64,000 bases of DNA from Elusimicrobia bacterium RIFOXYA12_FULL_51_18 (GTDB taxonomy: Bacteria; Elusimicrobiota; Elusimicrobia; Elusimicrobiales; UBA9959). Of this stretch, positions 7,656 to 16,509 are shown one piece after another. The stretch is taken from assembly GCA_001800245.1 (NCBI GenBank), contig MGVA01000027.1, forward strand, positions 34,023 through 98,022, given 5' to 3'. The notes beneath the pieces are model-generated. The model worked only from the letters and a program-made list of their open reading frames with translations. It ran no database searches and was not told the DNA's origin. A program made the position numbers and the translations under genes. How positions within the stretch are numbered: the stretch's first letter is position 1; each line of letters begins with the position of its first letter.

Positions 7656-8435
7656 ATGAAGCCTTTTTGGAAAAACTCAGACGAGATTTCAAATCGCCTT
7701 GCGTCCGCACCTGGACTGTTGGTGACTTTGGATTTTGATGGTACATTGGCCGCGCTGGCGGAGACTCCCGGTCAAGCCCGGTTGCAACCGGAGTTCAAGG
7801 CTGCATTGAGGGCTTTGGCGGCATTGTATGGGGTTTCTGTGTTTATACTTAGCGGGCGGGCCTTGGAAAGTGTGCGCAAGTTGGTTGGTTTGCGGAACCT
7901 GTACTATGGTGGGAACCACGGTATAGAAATAAAGGGTCCCGGTTTCGCCTGGCGAGACGCCGGGGCGGCTAAAGCGCGTGACCAGGTGGCCGGGATAGCC
8001 GCTGATATGCAGGAGAGATTCCCTCCGGGGACCGGCGTATTTGTAGAGAATAAAGTGTTTTCTGCCAGTGTGCATTACCGTAACCTTAAGACGGCGTACA
8101 GGCGTGGCTTCTTCTGCCGGATGAAAGCTCTGATGTCCGTGCATAGTAGAGCACTTTACTGGCGCGGCGGTCATAAAGTTTACGAGTTGCTCCCCAAAGG
8201 CGCCGCCCACAAAGGCAACGCGGTTGAGCGGTTGGCCAGACGATTGGGACGCCCGCTGAGTGTGGCCGTGGGCGATGACCTTACCGACGAAGATATGTTC
8301 AAGGCGCTTGCCGGGCGCGGGATAACAATAAGTGTGGGCCGCAAGGCCGGGTCAAAAGCCGGGTATTTTCTGCCGGGTCAGGCGGAAGTCCTGCGTCTGC
8401 TGTGCTTCATTACTAATCTTAGGAGAAATAAATGA
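7656..8435 (+). CDS. otsB: Trehalose-6-phosphate phosphatase, copy 2
   Basis: A HAD phosphatase of 259 aa, close to the usual OtsB length. D26/D28 lie in TLDFDGTLA, FILSGR is near residue 65, the lysine motif is LPKGAAHKGNAV and the Mg-binding motif is VGDDLTDEDMF near 205. It hydrolyses trehalose-6-phosphate to trehalose in the cytoplasm. Its ATG is one base after the otsA stop and its end overlaps the kinase start by 4 bp (ATGA). It is about 85% identical to copy 1, and the natural C-terminus (LRRNK) shows where copy 1 was altered. Confidence 0.96.
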   Translation: MKPFWKNSDEISNRLASAPGLLVTLDFDGTLAALAETPGQARLQPEFKAALRALAALYGVSVFILSGRALESVRKLVGLRNLYYGGNHGIEIKGPGFAWRDAGAAKARDQVAGIAADMQERFPPGTGVFVENKVFSASVHYRNLKTAYRRGFFCRMKALMSVHSRALYWRGGHKVYELLPKGAAHKGNAVERLARRLGRPLSVAVGDDLTDEDMFKALAGRGITISVGRKAGSKAGYFLPGQAEVLRLLCFITNLRRNK

Positions 8436-9874
8436 CACTAAGATCTAAGTTTGTGCTTTACACTGCCGGCATCGCCGCAGTGTTCACTGTCTTTATGGTC
8501 TATGACAGGGTGCGTACGGCAAGAAGCGAGATGCTTGACCGCGCCGGCAGCAGAGCGGATTATATTATTTCTTTCGTAACCGATATAGCCGCCGACCAAC
8601 TGGCGGCGGGTTCCACTGCGGACCTTGGCAAGATCCTAAAAGGCTTTTCGCATTTTGACCGGATATCCTACCTGCGGGTTTCGGATTCACGGGGCAAGAT
8701 ACTATACCGGCTGGCACGCCCCGGCGTTAAAATAGACGGTCGACTTCCCGACGCCGATATTTTCACCTCCGCCGACGATATTTATGATGTTTCGTGCGAC
8801 ATAACGCGGGACGACCGGCGTCTGGGCACAATACAGCTTGGGATGTCGCTGGAAGGAATTAAGGAATCAACCCAAACCCTCAAGTGGCGCGGAATAGCGG
8901 TGGGAATTATCTTTTTCACCCTGCTAACTGCCGTCATCTGGCTGCTCACAGTAAAGCTGGGCCGCCATCTTGACGCGCTGCTGGCATTGGCCGGAAGCAT
9001 GAATTCTGAAAAACTGCCACAGGAACCGCAATTGGATCCCCGCACCGATATCGGAAAGATAGCTTCCGCGCTGCGTGAAACGCACTCGCGCCTTAAGGCC
9101 GAAGAAGTGTGCCGCAAGGAAGCCGAAACGCAAAAAGAAGACTTTTTTGCGATGACCGTCCACGACCTGAAACAGCCTTTGACATCACTGAAGGCGGCGA
9201 TAGATCTGTTATTTTCGGAAGAAGATGTAAAAAGCTTCAGTAAAGACCAGGTACGAAGTCTTTCAATAATTGCCGGCACCTCGCTCCGTATGCTTAATTC
9301 CATGGTCGTCGACGTACTGAATACGGCTAAAATGAAGAGCCGGGATTACACGCCGGAGAAGAACAGGTTATCTCTTAATGAATTCATGCGGGAATGCGCT
9401 GAAGAAAACGCTGTTTCAGTAAAAGCCGCCAATAAGAAGTGGCACTTTTCCCTTCCCAAAGACATTGATAGCACCTGGATGTTCGGCGATCACGACATGC
9501 TGAAGCGGGTAATCGGGAACCTTGTGCTCAACGCTATACAGTACACGCCGGAAGGCGGAGCCATAAAACTGGGCGTAAGGCTTTCGTCAGCGGATAAAGC
9601 CGCCATTTATGTCAGTGACGAAGGCGAAGGCATCCCGGATAGTTTTCGGGAAGAGATCTTTAAGAAATACCAGGGCCTGGGGAAAAGCTCCAAAAACATC
9701 GGCCTTGGCCTGGCTTTTTGCAAAATGGTGGCGGATACGCATTCCGCAAGAATAGACGTCCAATCGGAAATGGGAAAGGGCACAGAAGTAAGTTTTGTAA
9801 TACCCGTTTCACGAGCAGCCGACTCCAGCAAAGAAACCGGCGGCGTGGAGGAATCATATGACGGAAAAAAGTAA
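8432..9874 (+). CDS. Membrane sensor histidine kinase
   Basis: A 480-aa kinase. TM1 is at about residues 8-24, the extracytoplasmic sensor region at 25-152, TM2 at 153-174 and a HAMP-like linker at 175-230. The HisKA phosphoacceptor H244 lies in TVHDLKQPL, the N box is NLVLNAIQYTPEGG (about 370), the G1 box DEGEGIPD and the G2 box GLGLAF. Topology mirrors the HAMP-OtsA protein two genes upstream, so both may sense the same kind of signal. No response regulator gene is in the window, so its partner is unknown. It overlaps otsB by 4 bp and DUF5752 by 17 bp. Copy 1 of the module lacks this gene. Confidence 0.94.
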   Translation: MTLRSKFVLYTAGIAAVFTVFMVYDRVRTARSEMLDRAGSRADYIISFVTDIAADQLAAGSTADLGKILKGFSHFDRISYLRVSDSRGKILYRLARPGVKIDGRLPDADIFTSADDIYDVSCDITRDDRRLGTIQLGMSLEGIKESTQTLKWRGIAVGIIFFTLLTAVIWLLTVKLGRHLDALLALAGSMNSEKLPQEPQLDPRTDIGKIASALRETHSRLKAEEVCRKEAETQKEDFFAMTVHDLKQPLTSLKAAIDLLFSEEDVKSFSKDQVRSLSIIAGTSLRMLNSMVVDVLNTAKMKSRDYTPEKNRLSLNEFMRECAEENAVSVKAANKKWHFSLPKDIDSTWMFGDHDMLKRVIGNLVLNAIQYTPEGGAIKLGVRLSSADKAAIYVSDEGEGIPDSFREEIFKKYQGLGKSSKNIGLGLAFCKMVADTHSARIDVQSEMGKGTEVSFVIPVSRAADSSKETGGVEESYDGKK

Positions 9875-10532
9875 CGATCCGTTCAGGTTCTGCACGCGGC
9901 TCTCGCTTACCGAAGTTACCGGGCGCAAGGCCTCGAACATAACGGAACTGCTTGAGGGAATAAAGGCGGCGGATGATGCGATTATCTACCACCATACCCA
10001 CCGTTTCATAAAACAATCCCACCACTTGGTGCCGGAAGGCGCCAACGACTTCGCTTATTGGGTTGCCAATACGGTACAAGCGGACCGCTTAGGCGAGGAA
10101 CTGACCTCCATAGACATCGTGCAGTATCATTCTCTGGCGGATATCCGGGACGCGTTTGTGAAAATGCTGGAGCGGCACATAGTGGAAAACCCCGGCCCGA
10201 TGCGCACCGTGGCTCCGTGCCGCGAATTTCATTTTATGCGCGCTATAAGGTTTTCACTCCCCACGGAGTGCGCCGCCATAGATTATGCGAGTTTTATTGA
10301 GTGCCTGCGCAATGTCAGCGTTTCAAGCCTTTACTTGCACGTCTTTGAGGCACGTCTGCGCCCGCCCTACGGGGTGGACGACTTCTCGCACTGGTTTAAA
10401 ACCAACTTTAACGACGAGATAGTAGGGAAGGAAATCTCCCGCCTTGACCCGTATTCATACACGCTCGAAAGCCTGAGGCAAAGAATAATCCGCATAATAG
10501 AGCATCGCCTGCCGGAGGTGTCCCGTGGCTAA
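9858..10532 (+). CDS. DUF5752 family protein, copy 2
   Basis: A 224-aa protein with the same length and about 90% identity to 1272-1946. The start ATG at 9858 has GGAGG about 7 nt upstream. The conserved core includes YHHTHRFIKQSHH, EFHFMRAIRFSLPTECA and a C-terminal helical region SRLDPYSYTLESLRQRIIRI. It overlaps the kinase end by 17 bp and the GTG start of treT by 8 bp. Its retention next to treT in both copies, including the one that lost the kinase, ties its function to TreT rather than to the kinase (inference). Molecular function is unknown. Confidence 0.82.
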   Translation: MTEKSNDPFRFCTRLSLTEVTGRKASNITELLEGIKAADDAIIYHHTHRFIKQSHHLVPEGANDFAYWVANTVQADRLGEELTSIDIVQYHSLADIRDAFVKMLERHIVENPGPMRTVAPCREFHFMRAIRFSLPTECAAIDYASFIECLRNVSVSSLYLHVFEARLRPPYGVDDFSHWFKTNFNDEIVGKEISRLDPYSYTLESLRQRIIRIIEHRLPEVSRG

Positions 10533-11745
10533 AATAGACGAATACGCGCCTGCGGCCGGCCGCAGCGCCATAGAAGAACTGAAGATAATAGCCTCAAAAC
10601 TTAAAGGTAAAACCATCCTTAACGTCAATTCCACTGCGGTAGGCGGCGGCGTGGCAGAGATACTCAGCCGTATGCTGCCGATGATGACAGAACTGGGAAT
10701 AAAGCCGCGATGGGAACTTATTAAGGGAGGGGAGGATTTTTACGCGGTAACGAAGAAATTCCACAATGCGTTGCACGGTACGCGTCAGGAACTGACCGCC
10801 GCCGATTTTCAGCTTTACCGGGATACGCTCAAGGCCAACATGGAGTCCATAAACCTGGACGCTGACATAGCCCTGATACACGACCCGCAGCCCGCCGGGC
10901 TTATAGACAAAAAACCGTCAGGAGCCAAGTGGATATGGCGCTGTCACATAGACCTCTCCAACCGTCAGTCTGACGTATGGGATTTCCTGCACGGCTATAT
11001 CTCGCGTTACGATGCAGCGGTAATCTCCGCGCCGTCTTTCTCACAGGAATTGCCGATAAAGCAGTTCCAGGTTCCGCCGTCCATAGACCCGCTGGCCGAT
11101 AAGAACAAAGAGTTAACGGACACAGAGGTTTCAGATATAATGAGGCGGCTTGAGATTCCCATGGATAAGCCGTTGATAAGCCAGGTGTCTCGCTTCGATC
11201 GGCTGAAGGACCCGCTGGGTGTTATAGAGGCCTTCAAGAAGATACAGCCTTACGTCACGGCGCGGTTGCTGCTGGTTGGCGGCAGTGCCGACGATGATCC
11301 CGAAGGCTCCCAGGTTTTGGCAGAAGTCCGCGCGGCAGCGGAAGGCAACCCGGACATAATTGTGCTTTGTCTTCCACCGACCAGTAATATCGAAATAAAC
11401 GCTATACAACGGGCTTCCACAATAATATTGCAGAAGTCGCTTAAGGAAGGATTCGGGTTAACGGTTTCTGAAGCCTTATGGAAAGGTAAACCGGTAATAG
11501 CCGGGGCTGTAGGTGGAATACCGCTTCAAATAACACACAAATATTCGGGAATACTAACCCGCACCATCGAAGGCACTGCCTATTGGATGAAGCGCCTGCT
11601 GCACGAGCCCGCCTACGCCAAGAAACTGGGCGAAAACGGGCGTGAGCACGTCCGGGAAAATTTCCTGCTGACGCGCCATTTACGCGATTATTTGCTTCTC
11701 GCCCTGTATTTGGAAAGCGGCAGGCAGGACTTTATACACCTTTAG
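10525..11745 (+). CDS. treT: Trehalose synthase TreT-like glycosyltransferase (GT4), copy 2
   Basis: A 406-aa GT4 glycosyltransferase read from a GTG start preceded by CGGAGGTG, overlapping DUF5752 by 8 bp. It has NSTAVGGGVAEIL (about residues 34-46), WRCHIDLSNR (about 134), SQVSRFDRLKDPLG (about 224) and KEGFGLTVSEALWKGKPV (about 303-320). TreT makes trehalose directly from NDP-glucose plus glucose and can run in reverse in some organisms. Having it beside OtsA/OtsB gives the cell two independent trehalose routes in one transcript. Divergence from copy 1 is mainly at third codon positions, so both copies are under selection. Confidence 0.88.
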   Translation: MAKIDEYAPAAGRSAIEELKIIASKLKGKTILNVNSTAVGGGVAEILSRMLPMMTELGIKPRWELIKGGEDFYAVTKKFHNALHGTRQELTAADFQLYRDTLKANMESINLDADIALIHDPQPAGLIDKKPSGAKWIWRCHIDLSNRQSDVWDFLHGYISRYDAAVISAPSFSQELPIKQFQVPPSIDPLADKNKELTDTEVSDIMRRLEIPMDKPLISQVSRFDRLKDPLGVIEAFKKIQPYVTARLLLVGGSADDDPEGSQVLAEVRAAAEGNPDIIVLCLPPTSNIEINAIQRASTIILQKSLKEGFGLTVSEALWKGKPVIAGAVGGIPLQITHKYSGILTRTIEGTAYWMKRLLHEPAYAKKLGENGREHVRENFLLTRHLRDYLLLALYLESGRQDFIHL

Positions 11746-11777
11746 GCTCTTATCTATATAGTTTGAGAGGTTGAATT

Positions 11778-13679
11778 ATGGCGGGTTTGGATATAGCTAT
11801 CATACTGGCTTTTATAGTTTATTCTCTCTCTTCCGGACTGCGCAACAGAGAAATGGCGTCAAAGAATCTTGAGGAATATTTCCTGGCTGGAAGATCTCTG
11901 CCTGGGTGGAAGGCCGGTCTTAGTATGGCCGCCACTCAGTTCGCGGCGGATACCCCGCTTCTTGTCACAGGCATCATAGCTGTATCCGGCATTTTTGCCC
12001 TTTGGCAGATGTGGATATATGCCCTCTCATTCCTTGTAATGGGGTTTGTGTTGTCTTCGCATTGGCGGCGTGCCGGAGTGATTACGGATGCGGAACTTAC
12101 GGAGTTGCGGTATGGGGGTGGAAAAGCCTTGGCATTGCGCGGTTTCAAGGCTGTTTATTTCGGCACCATTTTTAATTGTGTGGTGCTTGCCTGGGTATTC
12201 TTCGCCGCTTCAAGGATAGCGGAACCGTTTTTGCCCTGGAACGAATGGCTGCCAACGTGGATATTCCAGCCTTTCATGAGTCTAGTGCAGGCAGCCGGGT
12301 TAAAGCTGACCGGAGCTTCTCTTGACGCCGCCAATGTGTGGGTGTTGTCCGCCAATAATTTCATTTCAGTATTATCAATCCTGACTGTGACCGCTTTCTA
12401 TTCCGCAACCGGTGGTCTGCGCAGCGTGGTGGACACCGATGTGGTGCAAATCTTTATCATGTTTGGCGCAACTCTTGTTTTTTCTGTGATAGTATTTTTG
12501 AAGGCCGGGGGGATAGCGGGAATCCATGAGAAACTTCAACTGATATATGCGTCCGGCAGTCTCGGCGCAATAAAACCTTCAGAAATATTGGCATTTACTC
12601 CGGACCGTGCCCATAACGCCAGCTTCGCGTTGCTGGCGCTGTTCGCGCTTCAATGGATCATACAGTTAAATTCAGACGGAACCGGCTACCTTGCGCAACG
12701 CTCAATGGCCTGCAAGGACGAAAAGCACGCCAAAACAGCCGCGCTAGTTTTCACTGGCACGCAGGTACTATTGCGCAGTCTTCTGTGGCTGCCGCTGGGG
12801 CTTGGCCTACTGGTGCTGTTCCCTCCGGTTGCAGGCCTGACAGGAGAACTTCTGCAAGCCGACAGGGAGGGGGCATATATCAGAGGAATGGCTGAATTGC
12901 TTCCAGTTGGAATCAAGGGACTGATGATAACCGGAATGCTGGCCGCATTAGCGTCCACCGTCGATACGCACATCAATTGGGGAGCTTCATACTGGGCGAA
13001 CGATATTTACAAGCGGATTATATGCCAGGCATGGCTCAAACGCGAACCCAGCGGCCGCTCTCTTGTTTGGGTGGCACGTGGTTCCAACCTGATGCTTATT
13101 TGTATAGCTCTGGTAATAATGACAAAATTGTCTTCAATTAATCAGGCATGGCAGGCAAGTCTATTGCTAGGCGCAGGAATGGGGCCGATGCTAATCATGC
13201 GCTGGCTCTGGTGGCGGGTAAGTGCCTGGGCGGAAATAGCGGCGATTGTGGTTTCATCCGCCGCCGCGCTGCCCCTTCTACTATGGGTTGATAACCCGGC
13301 CCTGCGGTTACTTATCATGGCCGCGCTTTCAGTCGCCGCCTCGTTATCGGCTATTGTGCTTTTCGGACCAGAGGATAAAGAACAGTTAGCTGTTTTTTAT
13401 AAAAAGGTGCGCCCCAAGGGATTTTGGAAACCAGTCGCATTAGAATGCGGAGATCCGGAATATGACGGTCCACGCAAGTTATTGATTTCCCTGGCAGCTG
13501 TGCTGGCCGCCGGGGTTTCCGTTTTCTGCCTCTTGATAGGCATCGGCTCCGCGATTACCGGCAGCCCGTCTCCCGCAATCTGCCCTTGGCCAGCTGTCTG
13601 GATTACCGGGAATATTATATTGGGGCTTTTCCTGTGCCCTATATGGTTCAGGCTGGGATTTCGCGGGAACACCGCCTGA
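11778..13679 (+). CDS. Sodium:solute symporter (SSS family)
   Basis: A 633-aa polytopic protein with about 13-15 membrane helices and the SSS family look: N-terminal EEYFLAGRSLPGWKAGLSMAATQFAADTP, where the unwound TM1 and the substrate/Na+ sites would be, and ATGGLRSVVDTDVVQ in the middle. It imports an unidentified small solute with Na+; in this operon a compatible solute or sugar is the reasonable guess. The ATG is 33 bp after treT, with GAGAGG upstream, and no terminator lies between, so it is probably co-transcribed. The C-terminal 100 residues carry two extra helices. Confidence 0.88.
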   Translation: MAGLDIAIILAFIVYSLSSGLRNREMASKNLEEYFLAGRSLPGWKAGLSMAATQFAADTPLLVTGIIAVSGIFALWQMWIYALSFLVMGFVLSSHWRRAGVITDAELTELRYGGGKALALRGFKAVYFGTIFNCVVLAWVFFAASRIAEPFLPWNEWLPTWIFQPFMSLVQAAGLKLTGASLDAANVWVLSANNFISVLSILTVTAFYSATGGLRSVVDTDVVQIFIMFGATLVFSVIVFLKAGGIAGIHEKLQLIYASGSLGAIKPSEILAFTPDRAHNASFALLALFALQWIIQLNSDGTGYLAQRSMACKDEKHAKTAALVFTGTQVLLRSLLWLPLGLGLLVLFPPVAGLTGELLQADREGAYIRGMAELLPVGIKGLMITGMLAALASTVDTHINWGASYWANDIYKRIICQAWLKREPSGRSLVWVARGSNLMLICIALVIMTKLSSINQAWQASLLLGAGMGPMLIMRWLWWRVSAWAEIAAIVVSSAAALPLLLWVDNPALRLLIMAALSVAASLSAIVLFGPEDKEQLAVFYKKVRPKGFWKPVALECGDPEYDGPRKLLISLAAVLAAGVSVFCLLIGIGSAITGSPSPAICPWPAVWITGNIILGLFLCPIWFRLGFRGNTA

Positions 13680-13802
13680 ATGGGCTAAACTTTCAGCTTT
13701 TTGCCAAAGATTTCAAAACGCAGTTTGTTACGATAAAATTTATAGAATAGATAACCTTATGTTTTCATTTTTGAAACCCGGATTGCGTTTAAAGCTGACA
13801 AT

Positions 13803-14447
13803 ATGAAGACTTCTAAGAACTCGAGGTTTGAGAAAGCTGCGGATTGGTACGAATTGCTGGTTTGTGCCGATAAGCCTTCCATCGACCTTGAACGGCTTAG
13901 TGGCGGCGGCAAACTTTCCACACACCCGGAGCTGTCGGCTCTGATAGGCTGCCAGCAGGACCCGGTTTGGCACCCCGAGGGGGATGCTTGGGCTCATACA
14001 TTGCTTTGTCTTGATTCTTTTGCCGCCGAGCGTGTAGGCGATGAACGTGAGGATTATATAGTGGGCTTGGCGGTGCTCTGTCACGACATGGGCAAGCCCG
14101 CCACAACGCGTCCGCATGAAGGGCGCATTACCTCAAGAGGGCACGAGGGGGCAGGGGAAGTGCCTGCGCGGGCGTTTTTAAGCCGCACCGGAGTTCTTCC
14201 GGAGATCATGGAGAGCGTTATCCCTCTTGTGCTATGCCATATGCGGCCTGAGCAGCTTTATAACGCCAAGTCCAGTGATTCAGCCGTAAGTCGCCTGGCA
14301 AGGGCCGTCGGCGGCAGGCTGGACCGGCTGGTGAGAGTTTGCAGGGCGGATAAAGGGGGGAGGGGCCTGTCGGGTCAGCCTGTTTTTCCTGCCGGAGAAT
14401 GGATTCTTGAAAAGCATCGTCAGTTGAACACCGACCTCAAAAAGTAG
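13803..14447 (+). CDS. Stand-alone HD-domain phosphohydrolase
   Basis: A 214-aa protein with an HD metal-binding fold: H65 in WAHTLL, H94-D95 in LCHDMGKP, and further histidines at RGHEGAG. The layout HPELSALIGCQQDP..HPEGD.W.H resembles the HD region of multifunctional CCA-adding/poly(A) polymerase enzymes, but the nucleotidyltransferase half is absent. Probable activity is a 2',3'-cyclic phosphodiesterase or nucleotidase; the substrate is unknown. It lies 123 bp after the symporter with AT-rich, promoter-like DNA before it, so it may be an independent gene. Confidence 0.75.
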   Translation: MKTSKNSRFEKAADWYELLVCADKPSIDLERLSGGGKLSTHPELSALIGCQQDPVWHPEGDAWAHTLLCLDSFAAERVGDEREDYIVGLAVLCHDMGKPATTRPHEGRITSRGHEGAGEVPARAFLSRTGVLPEIMESVIPLVLCHMRPEQLYNAKSSDSAVSRLARAVGGRLDRLVRVCRADKGGRGLSGQPVFPAGEWILEKHRQLNTDLKK

Positions 14448-14728
14448 GCAGTAACGACAAGTACAGACCGACGGGATTCGAAATGCCCGTGTTACCTATG
14501 TCTCTGGATGGTCATACATAAAAATGCCCTTACTTTTTGTATTATAAGCAGTAGGGGGGCCGTTCTATGCAGAAGCCTTCAATGGGATGCAAAAGACATA
14601 CAGTCCCTGTTTTTATCTTCACACTACGTGCGATTTGCTAGTAGTTGCAACATAACTCTCTATGGATAAGGTGGTAAGATCGGGTCAATTTCTGTTGCAA
14701 CTCTACAGTTTCCCATGAAGCGTTTAGA
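14448..14728. other. Intergenic region with hairpin, no gene
   Basis: No ORF with coding character is present. A hairpin ACGGG...CCCGT at about 14469-14490 with loop ATTCGAAATG, followed by GTTACCTATGTCTCTGG, resembles the worn end of an insertion sequence or a tRNA T-arm; neither can be completed. It marks the switch from the GC-rich trehalose locus to the AT-richer accessory genes and may be the left edge of that island. Confidence 0.4.
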
Positions 14729-15766
14729 ATGAGAAGAGAATATCCGAAAAATTGTCGCCAAGTTCTATATTTGTACCACTTGCCTCTTAAGGGACCGTTG
14801 TTCCTTGGGAACTTTGTTCTTTGGCCCTATTATGGATCAAGAGACACTTATGCTAAAAAGCCTCATGTAAGGAAATTTTTGGATAAGCTCTTCACGCAAA
14901 TGCATGATTTTCGTAATAGGCCACTTAAAAATATTGCGGTATTAAGCAGCGTAGCGTCTCCATTATTCCTTCCTGCCTCCAAAGAGACTTTCGCAAAGAT
15001 GAATGATGCAATAAATGCACTCTTTCTCAGTGCAGTTGCTGAGAACAATTCTCTCAATGCGGTTGCGAGTGACAATTTCCATTTGATAACACAGAATTTT
15101 ACTCCTGGTGATGATGGATGGGGGATTACAGATGGAAGTTATATTCAAATTACTGTCGGAGGCCTAAAATTAACGGATGCTGGGGTAAGGCTTCCTCCTC
15201 GAATGTCGCATTTAAACGATTTCCACTATGACGCGGAATTGCTTGATGGCTGTATAAGGTGTCTGATGAATGGGGAGGATTCTTTGCGAAAACGAATATT
15301 CTCCTCATTGCAATGGGTTGCATACTCCTATGACAATGACCCAAGATTCCCATATCATAGTCGGATTCTACTTCTGATGGTAGCATTCGAAATTCTAGGG
15401 GCATATCCGGGCTCTTTTACTGCGATGACCTTTGCAAAATGGCTTGATGAAACATGGAATACTCCCGAAGAACGAAAGACATTAAGCCTTGCAAAAAGCA
15501 AGCCGGGCTCGTACAGTCCTCTTGGTTGGTGGGGAATGGACTTTTATTCTCTCCGTAACGATATCGTGCACAATAAGAAAGACATTAATGAGCTACGAGT
15601 TTTTGATGAGCATGGGCGGGAGTATTTTAAAACGGGGTTTTTTGTTTTCACTGAATGTGTAAAGGAATTGCTTTCAAAACAAGGGCTTTATAAAAAGTCT
15701 GAAAATGCAGGTCTTTTACGTGCTTGGCGGCTCTCAGAAAGAGATAGCCAGGATAATAAGTTGTAA
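14729..15766 (+). CDS. HEPN-like protein, probable defence or RNA-targeting role
   Basis: A 345-aa soluble protein of unrecognised family. The C-terminal helical domain contains SLRNDIVHN, an R-x4-H motif (R276...H281) typical of HEPN ribonucleases, placed after two predicted long helices as in that fold. The N-terminal 200 residues are mixed alpha/beta with no motif I know. The gene is AT-richer than the trehalose genes, suggesting transfer. It is followed 32 bp later by a membrane/coiled-coil protein and then by a convergent 1264-aa defence-like gene. The nuclease role is an inference from one motif. Confidence 0.6.
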   Translation: MRREYPKNCRQVLYLYHLPLKGPLFLGNFVLWPYYGSRDTYAKKPHVRKFLDKLFTQMHDFRNRPLKNIAVLSSVASPLFLPASKETFAKMNDAINALFLSAVAENNSLNAVASDNFHLITQNFTPGDDGWGITDGSYIQITVGGLKLTDAGVRLPPRMSHLNDFHYDAELLDGCIRCLMNGEDSLRKRIFSSLQWVAYSYDNDPRFPYHSRILLLMVAFEILGAYPGSFTAMTFAKWLDETWNTPEERKTLSLAKSKPGSYSPLGWWGMDFYSLRNDIVHNKKDINELRVFDEHGREYFKTGFFVFTECVKELLSKQGLYKKSENAGLLRAWRLSERDSQDNKL

Positions 15767-15798
15767 AGCTGCAATCCAAGCTATCATATTGGTAGACT

Positions 15799-16467
15799 AT
15801 GTTACACTCACTGTTTTCTGCATTCTTCTCCCTATGCCATTGGGTTAGGTTATGGTTTTCCGAAATTTCAAGCTTTGGCCTATTGGCAGTTGGAATTATT
15901 TTGTCCTTTCCTGACATGCAGGATAAAATAATGAAGGAGAAAAGATATAAATGGAGTTTAATAGGCATATGCTTTGTATTGGCTTTTATAGGAATTGTAG
16001 GAGCAAGGGACAGTAGACAAGAAATAGCGACTCAAAAGGAAAAATTTGAAAAATTAGCGACCAAAGATGATGTGGATGCGCTTGATAAAAAATTGGGCTA
16101 TATATCGGGGGCGATTAGTAAACCCACAAACTCACAAAATGAATCACATAAGAAAAAAATTAGAGGGGATTTAGGCGAATTTATTAAAGAACTATTGGGA
16201 TGTGAGCAGAGGTTTAGGATGGGACATGGGAACGGATCAGATGAGGAGAGTAAAAAGTTGAGGAATCAATGCAGCCAACTAAATAAATCCATTAAAGATT
16301 ATCTGGAAACTAATTTAGATTTATCCTACTCCGTAAACTTTGACTATCCAGAAGTAGAGAACCTCAATCCCGATCATTACAAATACCGATTTGAAAATCA
16401 GGCGCAATCAGATTCGTACCGCGCCCAAATACGCTATCTGAAAAAAGTAATTAATGAACAGAAATAA
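15799..16467 (+). CDS. Membrane-anchored coiled-coil protein
   Basis: A 222-aa protein with two hydrophobic segments (residues about 18-36 and 52-70). A charged coiled-coil stretch follows (residues 72-100, RDSRQEIATQKEKFEKLATKDDVDALDKK), then a soluble domain with two cysteines. No family is recognised. It lies just downstream of the HEPN-like gene in the same direction, has similar low GC and no clear ribosome binding site, so it may be a membrane partner (effector or sensor) of that gene. It ends 43 bp from the end of the convergent 1264-aa gene. Confidence 0.6.
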   Translation: MLHSLFSAFFSLCHWVRLWFSEISSFGLLAVGIILSFPDMQDKIMKEKRYKWSLIGICFVLAFIGIVGARDSRQEIATQKEKFEKLATKDDVDALDKKLGYISGAISKPTNSQNESHKKKIRGDLGEFIKELLGCEQRFRMGHGNGSDEESKKLRNQCSQLNKSIKDYLETNLDLSYSVNFDYPEVENLNPDHYKYRFENQAQSDSYRAQIRYLKKVINEQK

Positions 16468-16509
16468 CGGTTTTTAATTTTTACAATAGGTCTTTCCATT
16501 GTGTAATGA

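Noticed and set aside
14448-14728. Complete insertion sequence
   Set aside because: No transposase reading frame or paired terminal repeats could be found.
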